This document shows, piece by piece, positions 43,177 through 53,282 of a DNA stretch of 64,000 nt (positions are counted from its first letter, which is position 1; every line of letters begins with the position of its first letter). The notes under the pieces were generated by a model, which was not told where the DNA came from, made no database searches, and worked only from the letters and a program-made list of their open reading frames with translations. This DNA comes from an uncultured Pontibacter sp. GTDB taxonomy: Bacteria > Bacteroidota > Bacteroidia > Cytophagales > Hymenobacteraceae. The DNA lies in assembly GCA_947499125.1 (NCBI GenBank), contig CANMMP010000001.1, forward strand, positions 434,001 through 498,000, written 5' to 3'. Made by a program: the position numbers and the translations under genes.

Positions 43177-43793
43177 CGTTTTTTTAATTTTGTGCTTCCA
43201 GTAAATCTTTCCATAGTAGCTGCAGTTGCAGAATTAATACCTTCTGATTTGAACACCTTCTGGATTGTAAGAAAAATAATTTTAAGGTCAAGCAGAAACG
43301 AGACATTATCTACATACCATACATCATACTTAAACTTATCCTCCCAGCTGATCGCATTTCTGCCATTAACCTGTGCCCATCCAGTTATTCCGGGTTTGAC
43401 CTTATGCCTTCTTTTTTGAACCTCATTGTAAAGAGGAAGGTATTCTACCAGTAAAGGACGCGGACCAATTAAACTCATATCACCTTTAATTACATTCAGC
43501 AGTTGTGGTATCTCATCTAAAGATGTTTTGCGCACAAATTTACCAATTGAAGTCAGTCTTTTACTGTCTGATAATAATTCTCCATTAGAACCTGTCATGT
43601 CATTCATCGTTTTAAACTTCATAACATGAAAAATCTTACCGTCCTTTCCAGGCCGTGGTTGTAGAAATAAAGATTTCCCTTTATTAGCTACTTTTAAAAG
43701 GATAAAGACAATCACGAAAACAGGCAGTAGTACGAGTAAAGCCACTGAAGCTATTAACCTATCCAAAATAGATTTAAAGAATGCACTATACAT
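43173..43793 (-). CDS. Sugar phosphate transferase (PglC/WcaJ family), polymer initiation
   Basis: 206 residues, the minimal monotopic phosphoglycosyl transferase length, as in PglC. A reentrant N-terminal membrane helix ([20 protein letters not shown]), then [11 protein letters not shown], the [20 protein letters not shown] motif with the catalytic Asp-Glu dyad, and [14 protein letters not shown]. It attaches the first sugar phosphate to undecaprenyl phosphate on the inner membrane. The PglE, PglD and PglF neighbours suggest the sugar is di-N-acetylbacillosamine. The product may serve a capsule or lipopolysaccharide O-unit. Confidence 0.9.
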   Translation of the reverse strand: MYSAFFKSILDRLIASVALLVLLPVFVIVFILLKVANKGKSLFLQPRPGKDGKIFHVMKFKTMNDMTGSNGELLSDSKRLTSIGKFVRKTSLDEIPQLLNVIKGDMSLIGPRPLLVEYLPLYNEVQKRRHKVKPGITGWAQVNGRNAISWEDKFKYDVWYVDNVSFLLDLKIIFLTIQKVFKSEGINSATAATMERFTGSTKLKKR

Positions 43794-43807
43794 TATTGCA
43801 ACTATAT

Positions 43808-44974
43808 TTAACTATTAACAGGTAACTGAGCTTTACCAGCTACTGTAGTGCCCAAAATTTGATTATAAATTACAAAAACTTCTTTACCTGTTTTATTTAC
43901 ATCCATAATTGATCTTACCTTTTCTCCGCCAGCTACTGCCATGCTTTTAATCTTAGCATAATCAGCAAAAGACTTTTTAATGGATTCTGCTATTTCATCA
44001 GGAGCTCCCGGGTTTATTAAATAGCCTGTTTCATTATCTACAACTATATCCGGGAAACCACCTACATTAGTAGCTATGGTTGGCACTTCAAGTAACAAGG
44101 ATTCTGCAGCACCGCCCAAGTTCTCGCTATAGGATGGATGCACTACTAGATCAATATCTGCATAAAGCTCGGGGACATCATTTCTGGAACCCAGAAAGTA
44201 GATGTTGGCTCCACATAACTCTCTGCCCATATTAATGAGTTTCTGTTCATACTCTATAGCTCCATTCCAAGCTCCGCCTACAACAATAGCTTTGATCTTA
44301 CTATTTGCCTTTATGCATTCAGATACGCCAATAAAGAAATCTTCATGCCCTTTTATCCCGTTTTTTTGACCTATATAAGGCTTGGGCGGATACATAAAAG
44401 CAACCATCCCAACTATAAAGTCATCATCTCTTAATCCGAGTTCCGATCTTAACTTTCCTTTTTTGTGTTTTTTTACAAAAGTCAGATCTGTTCCGTAGTA
44501 CGACAGGAAAACTTTGTTTTCAGAAATACCTGTTGAAAGGTATTTATTCTTTGTCCAATTACAAGATGCGACCCAATAGTCATACTTATTGCTTGTTAAC
44601 AGATCTGCATTTCTAAAAATAAAGTGCTCCAAATGTAAGGGCCCGGGTACCTGGAAAACTACAGGTATACGCAATGTATTAAATAACCTGTAGAGACGGA
44701 CGAAAAGTGTAGTTATTACAAAGTGGCTATGAATCAGATCTGGTTGAAAATTATTCACTGCTCTTTTGAAATCACTGAATGCAGCTACCTGTTTAACAGG
44801 GTTTACTGTATAGTTTAATTCATAAACTTTTACTCCTTCAGCTAAATACTTATCATACATCTTACCCTTAGGCATACAAACAGCCACCTGTACACCTTGC
44901 TCAAGAAGCACTTTAATCTGTCTGTATGCCCAGGTAGCACCATCTGCTGTCTTTATTAGTTGAAGTACTCTCAT
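43808..44974 (-). CDS. Glycosyltransferase family 4 protein
   Basis: 388 residues with the GT-B fold: [20 protein letters not shown] at the start, [10 protein letters not shown] acceptor region, and a C-terminal donor-site motif [20 protein letters not shown] (the family E-x7-E). It is cytosolic or membrane-associated and adds one sugar of the repeat unit. Donor and linkage are not predictable from sequence. Confidence 0.87.
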   Translation of the reverse strand: MRVLQLIKTADGATWAYRQIKVLLEQGVQVAVCMPKGKMYDKYLAEGVKVYELNYTVNPVKQVAAFSDFKRAVNNFQPDLIHSHFVITTLFVRLYRLFNTLRIPVVFQVPGPLHLEHFIFRNADLLTSNKYDYWVASCNWTKNKYLSTGISENKVFLSYYGTDLTFVKKHKKGKLRSELGLRDDDFIVGMVAFMYPPKPYIGQKNGIKGHEDFFIGVSECIKANSKIKAIVVGGAWNGAIEYEQKLINMGRELCGANIYFLGSRNDVPELYADIDLVVHPSYSENLGGAAESLLLEVPTIATNVGGFPDIVVDNETGYLINPGAPDEIAESIKKSFADYAKIKSMAVAGGEKVRSIMDVNKTGKEVFVIYNQILGTTVAGKAQLPVNS

Positions 44975-45026
44975 TTAACTGAACAAGTCTATTATCTTGT
45001 TTATAAAAAATTATTTATAGCAGAAC

Positions 45027-46196
45027 CTATTGAAGTAGACTTTGATAAAAGCTTAATCGTCTTTTTGTAAGAATTTCTGTAGAATAAGATTTGGACTCTT
45101 CCAAATTCTTTGCTGCTTGGCTTCTCATTATTTCTGGATGCTCTATGAGATATCTAACCTTCATATACAACGCTGCAGCGTTATCTTTCGGAACAATCAT
45201 ATCTTCATCTAGCAGTTCAGGTATACCGCCAACATCTGTACCAATACAAGGCAATCCTCTTGCCATTGCTTCGACTAAAGCTCTCGGCAATCCTTCAGTT
45301 CTAGAAGCAAGAATAAATATATCGGATTCATCTAAATATTTAAGAACTCCATCTCCAGATAGCACCTTGCCTAGAAATTTCACAGAAGTGCTTATGCCTA
45401 ACCTTGTAGCTATTTGACTTACTTCCCTTTTGTATTTACCATCTCCTAACCACGTTAGCCTGCATGAAATTCCACTATCCAGTAACATTTTCACTGCCTC
45501 TAGCACAATGTCAGGGGCTTTATACATTTGCTCCAACGAGCCTACAGAAATTATTTCAATCGTTTTTCTTCCAGATTTTATTTTTGGTGAGCTTGCAAAT
45601 GAAGAAGTGTTAAGAATTACATTAGAAGCATATGTATTAAAAGCCGAAGTATTACACGGGTACCTTTTTTGAAGTTGCTCTTTCGTTACAAACAAAGCAG
45701 AATGTGCATTTTTAACAATAACCTTAAGTTGCTTAGTAAAATAATGTCTTAGAAAAGGACGTAATGGATGGTTAACAGCACCAGGAGCAAACACATCAAA
45801 TGGATCACCAACTACCTCTACTCCATATTTTACATTTCTTTTTCTACAAATACTAGCAGCTAATTTACCTAGTATACCAGGTACTTTTAATATGCATACT
45901 TTATCTGGTGCGATATAACTCTCTAGTTGATGCTTTATAGAATAGTAATTTTTGATAAATCCTCCTACTCCAAGATAGCCAGTTAATGGCAGAACCTGAA
46001 CACTAGTACTCTCAACTATCTCCTCATTGTTACCTAAATAATTATCTACACTTGAAACTCGACCAATAACATAGACTTTTTCAAATGTACCTAAATAGCG
46101 TTGAAAGTATTTTAATGCATGCGCGCCATCATTTGTAAAAACTTTACCTGATTTATCTTTTATAAAGCGGCCTTCAGTAACGTATATCAGTTCCAA
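45027..46196 (-). CDS. Glycosyltransferase family 4 protein (probable TTG start)
   Basis: About 389 residues. The only upstream ATG (46295) would overlap the preceding gene by 95 bases and add a non-family peptide. A TTG at 46196, five bases past the preceding stop, gives a family-like N-terminus (LELIYVTEGRFIKDKSGKVF), so I chose it. The donor-site motif is ESDIFILASRTEGLPRALVE. It acts after the phosphoglycosyl transferase on the growing lipid-linked unit. Donor unknown. Confidence 0.78.
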   Translation of the reverse strand: MELIYVTEGRFIKDKSGKVFTNDGAHALKYFQRYLGTFEKVYVIGRVSSVDNYLGNNEEIVESTSVQVLPLTGYLGVGGFIKNYYSIKHQLESYIAPDKVCILKVPGILGKLAASICRKRNVKYGVEVVGDPFDVFAPGAVNHPLRPFLRHYFTKQLKVIVKNAHSALFVTKEQLQKRYPCNTSAFNTYASNVILNTSSFASSPKIKSGRKTIEIISVGSLEQMYKAPDIVLEAVKMLLDSGISCRLTWLGDGKYKREVSQIATRLGISTSVKFLGKVLSGDGVLKYLDESDIFILASRTEGLPRALVEAMARGLPCIGTDVGGIPELLDEDMIVPKDNAAALYMKVRYLIEHPEIMRSQAAKNLEESKSYSTEILTKRRLSFYQSLLQ

Positions 46197-46200
46197 AATA

Positions 46201-47292
46201 CTATTTAAGCTTTTCCATGAATAAACTAAAGCAACTATGGGCAGAATACTTCTCTTTCGCCCAGTCAACGCATGTATACATGCTTCTATTATCACTTTGA
46301 TAAATATCTAATAGTTTCGAAACAGCACCCTCAACATCATTTGGAGCTACTAACTGTTTTTGTAGACTGCAAGGGACTGTTTCTATGATTGGTCCAATGT
46401 TAGATGCCACAAAAGGTACGCCCATTACCATTGCCTCTATAAGAGCATTGGGCTGGCCTTCAGTTAGAGAGGGGAAATAAAATGCGTTTAATGTATTTAA
46501 TACCTTGTTGACATCAGATCGATATCCTAACAACTTAACTTGATTACCTAGTTTTGACTCCGAAATAATTTCACGTAAATTTTCATCTACCCCTTTCCCA
46601 CATAAAACAAAGTAAATGTTGGAATCAGAAGTGGAAAGCCTCTTTATAACCTGTATTATAGTTCGATGATTCTTAGCATTATCGAACCTTCCCACATGTC
46701 CAATCACAAATGCTTCAGCCGGTATAGAAAGCTCATTTCTCAAGTTAACTGTTTCTTCACAAAATTTGGAGCTATCTATCCCATTTGAAATTACTTGATA
46801 CCTTTTATCTTCGGCTGATCTATTATGAAAGAAAAAATCCAGCGCAGATTGGGAGTTTGATAATATATAATTTGAATTTCTTTCCACTAGCTTTTTTACT
46901 ATACTATTATAGCATAGCCTGATTTTGTCTTCCTTGAAGCGATTAGTTGCTCCCCTGTAAAATGCTATTCTTTTTTCTATCCCTGCAAACTTTGCAATAA
47001 ATAGAGGTATTCCAGCAAAGTTACCGGTAAAATCACATATCGCATGTATTTTGTCAGAGCTAAGTAATTTATATATACTTATGAATTGCTTTAAACTAAA
47101 GAAACCATCTCCTACTTTCAAAAGTTTAATATTCTTTATTTGCTGGTAATCCCCTAATAGGTCCCCATATTGGTTGCTTTTACAAACTACTATAGGTGAT
47201 ATTTCACCCTCAGAGTACTTTAAAAAACGTAGTAAATAGTTCTCTATTCCACCAGCATTTAAGGACGTCACAAAAAATGCTATCTTTTTCAT
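46201..47292 (-). CDS. Glycosyltransferase family 4 protein
   Basis: 363 residues of GT-B fold: MKKIAFFVTSLNAGGIENYL (typical GxxGGxE acceptor loop), VIGHVGRFDNAKNHRTIIQV and the donor-site motif NAFYFPSLTEGQPNALIEAM. The N-terminal GGIENYLLRF pattern is common for enzymes of O-antigen and capsule synthesis. It overlaps the polymerase gene by four bases, so coupled translation is likely. Confidence 0.88.
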   Translation of the reverse strand: MKKIAFFVTSLNAGGIENYLLRFLKYSEGEISPIVVCKSNQYGDLLGDYQQIKNIKLLKVGDGFFSLKQFISIYKLLSSDKIHAICDFTGNFAGIPLFIAKFAGIEKRIAFYRGATNRFKEDKIRLCYNSIVKKLVERNSNYILSNSQSALDFFFHNRSAEDKRYQVISNGIDSSKFCEETVNLRNELSIPAEAFVIGHVGRFDNAKNHRTIIQVIKRLSTSDSNIYFVLCGKGVDENLREIISESKLGNQVKLLGYRSDVNKVLNTLNAFYFPSLTEGQPNALIEAMVMGVPFVASNIGPIIETVPCSLQKQLVAPNDVEGAVSKLLDIYQSDNRSMYTCVDWAKEKYSAHSCFSLFMEKLK

Positions 47293-48713
47293 TTAAATAA
47301 CCTGCTTAAAAAGTATTTATTAACAACAAGTAATATGACCGTCCAAATTACTAACTTCATATTAAACAGGTAGGATGATCTAGCTATATAGATAGCATAA
47401 CTCATATATATCACAAGAAAAGCATTAGAAAACAAGCCCGGCAGCTTTCCAGAATACATAGAAATCTCTGCGTATCTCATAGAGTACCCAAATAGAAACA
47501 TACCAAGAATGACCCCTGGTAGTCCGAAATCAAAATAAAAATCTGCAATACAGGTGGTCCCATCGCCAGACCTCCAGTAATCGCCTTGGTTAATCCAGGT
47601 TACAAACGAAGCAGACCCCTTGTATTTGAAGTCATTGTTATCAAAAATCAATGTATTGAATGCACTGACAAAAGGTACAACAATTGTCAGTTGCTGAAAC
47701 TGAAAACGACCGAAGAGGAAATCATGATTCGAAGGAATGTAGCTGACAGTCGTATGTAGGGTCCTGACAGAACCGGCAAGCTCTTGTGTCTGTGGTAAAT
47801 AAGACTGCTCTGAATACTTACTTTCACTTTTGACACCCTCTACGATTCTGGACTGGAAGTCTAGCTCTTTGTCTAAGCTCCTTGCAATTCCCAAAACAGA
47901 CATCAGTGAAGCCCCGGCTAGAGCAATTAGAACAGCATACTTAAACTTTAATTTCACCTTAGTAACAAAGAAGTAGCCCGTACCCATGCTTAGCCCAATT
48001 GTCATAATAGGTCCTCTGTCTCCACTTACCACTACTGATACCAAGTAAACACCAATTAGAAATAGAAAGAAGTAACCCTGGTGAAGCAGATAGCTACTAA
48101 AGCTTTGGGGTTTGACTTTGTTCAATATTATATTTCTACTATTCTGAATAATAATCGCAAATACACAGATGGTAAATATTAATATAGCATACGTAGCACC
48201 AGCCCCCATCTCCTCGCTACCATAGTATCCTAATAGGTACCGAGGATTAACAGTGTAGAAATAAATTACCAAAGCAACAAAAGCCAAAAAGGTTAAAGCT
48301 TTCGTACTTTTTGGTTTCTCTGGTATTGATATAACATTTGCTACAGATCTCTGATACAAGGAATAACCTAGCAAGAAACTTAATAGCCCAATAACAGATA
48401 GTACAAATGCTTTTAAAACGACATTCTTATTAACCCATATGAAAACATTGTTTTCTGTAACATTTCCAAATGCAAAATCCAAGTAATACTGGAAATGGAC
48501 TATAGTAAAGCCTACAAGTACAAGGGTAGAATGCTTTAGAATTTGGCCTTTTAAGGGTTTGAATTTCTCCTTTCGGAGAGCGTGTATTGTCAAAACAACT
48601 AACACAAGTATCAGCAACAGAACCATTACTTCTTTGTCCATTGTTTCGGGAACAAAAAAGTAATACATAGACAATAGTATTAAAAGAATAAGATATGATA
48701 CCCTTTGCAACAT
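47289..48713 (-). CDS. O-antigen/capsule repeat-unit polymerase (Wzy-like)
   Basis: 474 residues with about 11-12 membrane helices, low sequence conservation typical of Wzy, and a large periplasmic loop around residues 300-370 (ESKYSEQSYLPQTQELAGSV). Motifs SGDRGPIMTIGLSMGTGYFF and the CIADFYFDFGLPGVILGMFL segment near the C-terminus fit the oligosaccharide repeat unit polymerase group. It links lipid-bound repeat units in the periplasm. It sits between glycosyltransferases, acyltransferase and flippase, as expected for a Wzx/Wzy locus. Confidence 0.85.
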   Translation of the reverse strand: MLQRVSYLILLILLSMYYFFVPETMDKEVMVLLLILVLVVLTIHALRKEKFKPLKGQILKHSTLVLVGFTIVHFQYYLDFAFGNVTENNVFIWVNKNVVLKAFVLSVIGLLSFLLGYSLYQRSVANVISIPEKPKSTKALTFLAFVALVIYFYTVNPRYLLGYYGSEEMGAGATYAILIFTICVFAIIIQNSRNIILNKVKPQSFSSYLLHQGYFFLFLIGVYLVSVVVSGDRGPIMTIGLSMGTGYFFVTKVKLKFKYAVLIALAGASLMSVLGIARSLDKELDFQSRIVEGVKSESKYSEQSYLPQTQELAGSVRTLHTTVSYIPSNHDFLFGRFQFQQLTIVVPFVSAFNTLIFDNNDFKYKGSASFVTWINQGDYWRSGDGTTCIADFYFDFGLPGVILGMFLFGYSMRYAEISMYSGKLPGLFSNAFLVIYMSYAIYIARSSYLFNMKLVIWTVILLVVNKYFLSRLFK

Positions 48714-48721
48714 AAATGAAT

Positions 48722-49237
48722 CTACTTCTTTACAAATCTAGTATCATCTAAGCTTAAGAGGAAACCTTTCTTTTGATTAGTATCCATTCCGTAAGTAGGC
48801 ACACTTATATTTTGTATTTTTGATATAAAATCTGAGGTTCTTCCAACTATTCTTGCTGGATTTCCTGCTACTATTAACCCGCCTTCTACGCTTTTTGTCA
48901 CAACGGATCCCGCACCAACTATTACATCGTCACCTAAGGTAACACCAGCCATTATGTATGCGCCCTCCCCTATATAAGAATAATTTCCTATTTTTATTTT
49001 CCCAAAATAGTCTAAATTATTATATTTCTTCCTTTGCGACCAAAGCCCTCCATGAGTAAAGAAAGACACATTCTTCGCTACCCTTACATGATCTCCAATC
49101 TCTATAAGATATGGTTCAGAAGGAAAATTCTTTGTCGAAATCAAACAGCCTTTGCCAATTTTAACCCCGATGTATCTTGCATACCTTTCAGGTGCCCAGA
49201 ATTTATATCTGTATTTATTTAATATTTTACCAATCAT
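48722..49237 (-). CDS. Hexapeptide-repeat acyltransferase
   Basis: 171 residues of left-handed beta-helix type: GVKIGKGCLISTKNFPSEPY, HVRVAKNVSFFTHGG, and LGDDVIVGAGSVVTKSVEGG with IVAGNPARIVGRTS. It probably acetylates a sugar hydroxyl of the polymer. It overlaps the flippase gene by four bases. Confidence 0.85.
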   Translation of the reverse strand: MIGKILNKYRYKFWAPERYARYIGVKIGKGCLISTKNFPSEPYLIEIGDHVRVAKNVSFFTHGGLWSQRKKYNNLDYFGKIKIGNYSYIGEGAYIMAGVTLGDDVIVGAGSVVTKSVEGGLIVAGNPARIVGRTSDFISKIQNISVPTYGMDTNQKKGFLLSLDDTRFVKK

Positions 49238-50685
49238 ACAGGTTGTTTTTTAATAAGATTAAAAAGGGACTTATATTCACTTTTCAAATCAGCGACTCCT
49301 ACAATTTGTGTTAGAGCCAAGTATAATCCCACACTAATTGGAAGCAAAGCTATAGAGTTGATACCTGTTAGGCCCAATACATTCTTCGCATGTATAGATA
49401 GTGCACTTATTGCAAGAGATACTAAAATTACTTTTAAGGTGATTAACATCTCACGCAACGCTATACCATTTAGAACCTTTTTAGAGTAATGTAGATTAAT
49501 TAAATAGCTTAAAATACTTGTTATAACGAAGCCGTTTAATAGAATTCCCAGGTCGAGGTAATATACTCCCACAATGATACTTATTGATTGTATTCCTTTC
49601 TTCACTATTTCGAGGAAGAGGATTTTATGAGTTTGGTTATAAACTTTAAAAATGACTCTATTAAACATTTCCTGCATGTAGAAGAAAGAAGCGATTGCGA
49701 GCAACTGAATATAGACTGCTGCCTCACTCCAACTCTTACCATATAATAGCAGAATTAGGCTCTCACTGTATGTATATAATATAGAAGTAATTAAGCCCAT
49801 CACGATGGTAAATAGTAAAACTATCTTTGTGTATGTCTTGCGAAGCAATTCGGTGTCGTCCTGGATTTTAGACAAAGATGAAAACACAACACCTAAGGTT
49901 GTTGATTTAACAATGCCTACTGGAACTTCCTGCAATTTTTTTGCCTGAAAAAATAGTCCTACTTGACCAATTGAAAAGTACCTACCTAAGATCAATTGGT
50001 AAATATTATCAAAAGCTGTATTTAGGATGGATGCTAAGGTTGTATTCATACCAAATGAGTACAGCCTTTTGAATGATTCTTTTTTGAAAGTTATAGAAAA
50101 GAACATCCCCTCAAATCTCCAAAGAATAATTGTAGTGAATAAAGCTGTAGCTAACTGCATGATGACCAATGCCCATACACCCATTCCCAACATTGCAGAC
50201 AATATTCCAATTACTGAGCCAATACAAACTGCAACAAATCGGTATTTTGATTTTTGCTTAAACATCAGCTCCCGCATTAAACGGGCGTTCTGCGTAATTT
50301 GAAAAGCATTGACAATTAAAATGAGAGATGAAACTTGCAAAATTTTCTGAAGAGAGCTATCATTATAATAGCTAGAAATAAAACCTGAAGAGATACCCAA
50401 TATCAAGAAACAGAGTAAGCTTATACACAAATTGAACACGAAAACTGTTGAGTAATCATCTTGTGATACCTCTTTTTGTCTTACCAAAGCACCTGCTAAT
50501 CCACTTTCAGTAAGTACATTTGCAAGCACAATAAAAAACATTATAACACCTACTTGCCCGAATTCATATGGTGTTAAAATGCGTGCAAGTATAATATTAG
50601 ACAACAACGCAATAAACATTGTCCCAAATTGGCCGGCCATTGACCATATTGTTCCATGAAGAATTGCCTTATTAAGCTGGCTCAT
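49234..50685 (-). CDS. Polysaccharide flippase (Wzx-like, MOP family)
   Basis: 483 residues with about 12-14 membrane helices. The N-terminus MSQLNKAILHGTIWSMAGQF and LSNIILARILTPYEFGQVGV is the polysaccharide biosynthesis protein signature. It flips the undecaprenyl-linked repeat unit across the inner membrane for Wzy. Its overlap with the acyltransferase supports operon coupling. Confidence 0.9.
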   Translation of the reverse strand: MSQLNKAILHGTIWSMAGQFGTMFIALLSNIILARILTPYEFGQVGVIMFFIVLANVLTESGLAGALVRQKEVSQDDYSTVFVFNLCISLLCFLILGISSGFISSYYNDSSLQKILQVSSLILIVNAFQITQNARLMRELMFKQKSKYRFVAVCIGSVIGILSAMLGMGVWALVIMQLATALFTTIILWRFEGMFFSITFKKESFKRLYSFGMNTTLASILNTAFDNIYQLILGRYFSIGQVGLFFQAKKLQEVPVGIVKSTTLGVVFSSLSKIQDDTELLRKTYTKIVLLFTIVMGLITSILYTYSESLILLLYGKSWSEAAVYIQLLAIASFFYMQEMFNRVIFKVYNQTHKILFLEIVKKGIQSISIIVGVYYLDLGILLNGFVITSILSYLINLHYSKKVLNGIALREMLITLKVILVSLAISALSIHAKNVLGLTGINSIALLPISVGLYLALTQIVGVADLKSEYKSLFNLIKKQPV

Positions 50686-50741
50686 AGAATCCTTAACTAG
50701 TTGCTTATACTATCTCTTCCCTCTTAAATTAATTTCACTTA

Positions 50742-51728
50742 TCAATTGGATAATTCTTTATACCAATTTGTAGCAATACATAATCCTTCTAAAACAGACA
50801 ATAGTGGTTTATAATTTATAAGTTTATTAGCCTTGTCAATATCAGCCAAACTATGCCTTACATCTCCTCTTCTCTCATCTCGATATTGAGCAGGTATATC
50901 TGCTCCTACAATTTCGCTAATCCTTCCCCACAATTGATTTAGAGTAGTTCGTTCCCCGAAAGCAATATTAACTACTTCATGTTGTGTTATATCCTTGGCT
51001 AACATAGCTTTCACATTAGCCTGAACTGCATTCTCCACAAAAGTAAAGTCACGGCTGGTTTCACCATCACCATTTATAAAAGGAGCTTCACCTTTTAAGG
51101 CTGACTCTATAAACAGAGGAATAACTGCGGCATAAGGTCCTTTAGGGTTCTGCTTCGGGCCAAACACATTAAAGTAGCGCAGTCCTATTGAATGGAAGTT
51201 GTAGGTTCTAGAGAACACATCGCCATACAACTCATTTACATATTTTGTGATGGCATAAGGAGAGAGTGGTTTCCCAATCTTATCCTCTACTTTTGGCAAA
51301 CCAGGATGATCACCATAGGTACTGGAACTGGCAGCATACACCATGCGCTTAACACCTGCATCGCGTGCTGCGACCAATATATTCAGGAAGCCGCTCACGT
51401 TTACATCGTTGCTGGTAATAGGATCATTGATGGAACGTGGCACTGAACCCAGCGCTGCCTGGTGGCTAACATAATCTATACCTTCTAGTGCTCTTCTGCA
51501 TGTTTCCAAATCACGGATATCACCTTCAATTAATTCAAAAGCAGGATTAATTTTGAACTCTTCAATGTTAGCATGTGAGCCGGTTGCGAAGTTATCCAAC
51601 ACTCTAACCTTACCTGCATAATATTTTAACAGATATTCTACAATATTGGAACCTATAAAGCCGGCACCGCCGGTTACTAAAAAGCTGTATTGGCTAAGGT
51701 CTTCGGTATGGTATGGGGTTTCGTACAC
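50742..51728 (-). CDS. UDP-GlcNAc 4-epimerase-like SDR (WbpP type)
   Basis: 328 residues of the extended SDR fold: GGAGFIGSNIVEYLLKYYAG, SSSTYGDHPGLPKVED and the catalytic YAITKYVNELYG (Tyr-x-x-x-Lys). Segment RYFNVFGPKQNPKGPYAAVI is typical of UDP-N-acetylhexosamine C4 epimerases. With the dehydrogenase at 51938 it can give UDP-GalNAc and UDP-GalNAcA. A 209-base gap carrying a solo repeat arm separates it from that gene. Confidence 0.87.
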   Translation of the reverse strand: MYETPYHTEDLSQYSFLVTGGAGFIGSNIVEYLLKYYAGKVRVLDNFATGSHANIEEFKINPAFELIEGDIRDLETCRRALEGIDYVSHQAALGSVPRSINDPITSNDVNVSGFLNILVAARDAGVKRMVYAASSSTYGDHPGLPKVEDKIGKPLSPYAITKYVNELYGDVFSRTYNFHSIGLRYFNVFGPKQNPKGPYAAVIPLFIESALKGEAPFINGDGETSRDFTFVENAVQANVKAMLAKDITQHEVVNIAFGERTTLNQLWGRISEIVGADIPAQYRDERRGDVRHSLADIDKANKLINYKPLLSVLEGLCIATNWYKELSN

Positions 51729-51781
51729 TTCTTAGGAGAATTATGACTAATGAATTAGAAATTATGAGTGGGTGGTCAATC

Positions 51782-51826
51782 AATCGAACCACCCTTAACC
51801 CCTCCTTATCTAAGGCGGGGAGCTTT
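51782..51826 (+). repeat. Solo arm of the DUF559-associated repeat, in capsule operon
   Basis: AATCGAACCACCCTTAACCC followed by CTCCTTATCTAAGGCGGGG and AGCTTTT matches the arms at 7154 and 14307 with few changes and has the same internal CCCCTCCTT/AAGGCGGGG hairpin. There is no partner arm or DUF559 gene nearby. It sits between the dehydrogenase and epimerase genes, so its hairpin lies in the operon transcript and could weaken or process it. Confidence 0.85.
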
Positions 51827-51937
51827 TAATTTTATGTCATTTCAAGCAGCTCGATAAATCTGAGCATTTTACAGACTCACAATTTCCCAGATTTCTCGCT
51901 TTGCTCTTAATGACATTTATGGTTTTGTAATTTAAGC

Positions 51938-53242
51938 TTACAGTCTCGCGTCAACTAGTGCTTTGGGAAGTACACCTTTAACGTCATAGATCACGGCATT
52001 CTCTTTGCATAGTTTGCTTAGATCTAAATCTTTGAATTCATCGTGGGAAACGGCTAGTATAACAGCGTCGCAGTTGCTGGTGCCATTTAATTCTTTTACA
52101 GAATCCCAGCCGTACTCATGCTTTACTTCTGCTGGCTCAGCCCATGGGTCGTAGATCGTGATGTTAGTATCGTAATCTTTCAGGGTTTGCAAGATGTCTA
52201 CTACTTTTGTGTTGCGTACATCCGGGCAGTTTTCTTTGAAGGTAACACCTAATAACAGTATGTTTGCTCCTTTTACTGGGATATCCTTCTTCACCATGAG
52301 TTTGATCACTTCATGCGCCACGTACTCCCCCATGCCATCGTTCAGTCTGCGGCCGGCCAGGATGATCTCAGGGTGGTAGCCTACTTCCTGAGCTTTCTGT
52401 GCCAGGTAGTAAGGATCAACACCAATACAGTGGCCACCAACCAAGCCTGGTTTAAACTTCAAGAAGTTCCACTTCGTACCAGCTGCCTGTAGTACCTCGT
52501 CTGTATCAATATCCAGTCGGTTAAATATTTTAGCCAACTCGTTTACAAAAGCAATGTTTATGTCACGCTGCGCATTCTCTATTACTTTAGCCGCTTCTGC
52601 TACTTTTATAGTGGTTGCTTTATGCGTGCCCGCAACAATAACAGATTTGTATAGTTGGTCTACTTTCTCTGCAGCCTCTGGCGTAGAGCCCGAAGTGATC
52701 TTTAAGATCTTGGCAACGGTATGCTCTTTATCGCCCGGATTAATACGCTCCGGGGAGTAGCCTGCAAAGAAGTCAACATTGAACTTCAGGCCTGATACAC
52801 GCTCCAGCACGGGCACGCACTCATCTTCGGTTACACCGGGGTATACCGTAGACTCATACACTACAATATCACCCGGTTTCAATACCTTACCAACCGTTTC
52901 ACTTGCTTTGTATAGAGGAGTGAGCACTGGCCGGTTATACTTGTCTACAGGTGTAGGTACTGTAATAATATAGTAGTTACAATCCTCGATCTTTGTAAGA
53001 TCGTTTGTACATATTAATCCTTTAGGTGAAGAGCAACTATCTGTTAACACAGCCTTTAATTTGCCATCTTCCACTTCTAGGGTGGCATCATGCCCCTGAT
53101 TCAGTTCATTAATTCGCGTTTCATTAATGTCGAAACCAATCGTTTTATACTGTTTTGCAAATTCTACAGCCAGTGGCAGGCCAACATAGCCAAGTCCAAT
53201 AACGGCTATTTTCACATCTGTTCTTTCTGTATTACCAGACAT
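51938..53242 (-). CDS. UDP-N-acetylhexosamine 6-dehydrogenase (WbpO/TviB type)
   Basis: 434 residues. Rossmann motif [20 protein letters not shown], the middle helical domain, catalytic cysteine in [20 protein letters not shown] and C-terminal domain with [20 protein letters not shown]. The pattern matches UDP-GlcNAc/GalNAc dehydrogenases such as WbpO rather than UDP-glucose dehydrogenase. It oxidises C6 to a uronic acid with 2 NAD+. Paired with the epimerase, it supplies an acidic sugar for the polymer. Confidence 0.9.
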   Translation of the reverse strand: MSGNTERTDVKIAVIGLGYVGLPLAVEFAKQYKTIGFDINETRINELNQGHDATLEVEDGKLKAVLTDSCSSPKGLICTNDLTKIEDCNYYIITVPTPVDKYNRPVLTPLYKASETVGKVLKPGDIVVYESTVYPGVTEDECVPVLERVSGLKFNVDFFAGYSPERINPGDKEHTVAKILKITSGSTPEAAEKVDQLYKSVIVAGTHKATTIKVAEAAKVIENAQRDINIAFVNELAKIFNRLDIDTDEVLQAAGTKWNFLKFKPGLVGGHCIGVDPYYLAQKAQEVGYHPEIILAGRRLNDGMGEYVAHEVIKLMVKKDIPVKGANILLLGVTFKENCPDVRNTKVVDILQTLKDYDTNITIYDPWAEPAEVKHEYGWDSVKELNGTSNCDAVILAVSHDEFKDLDLSKLCKENAVIYDVKGVLPKALVDARL

Positions 53243-53282
53243 TTTAAGTGTATTTTCTTAGATGATTAATTTTAATTAATAT

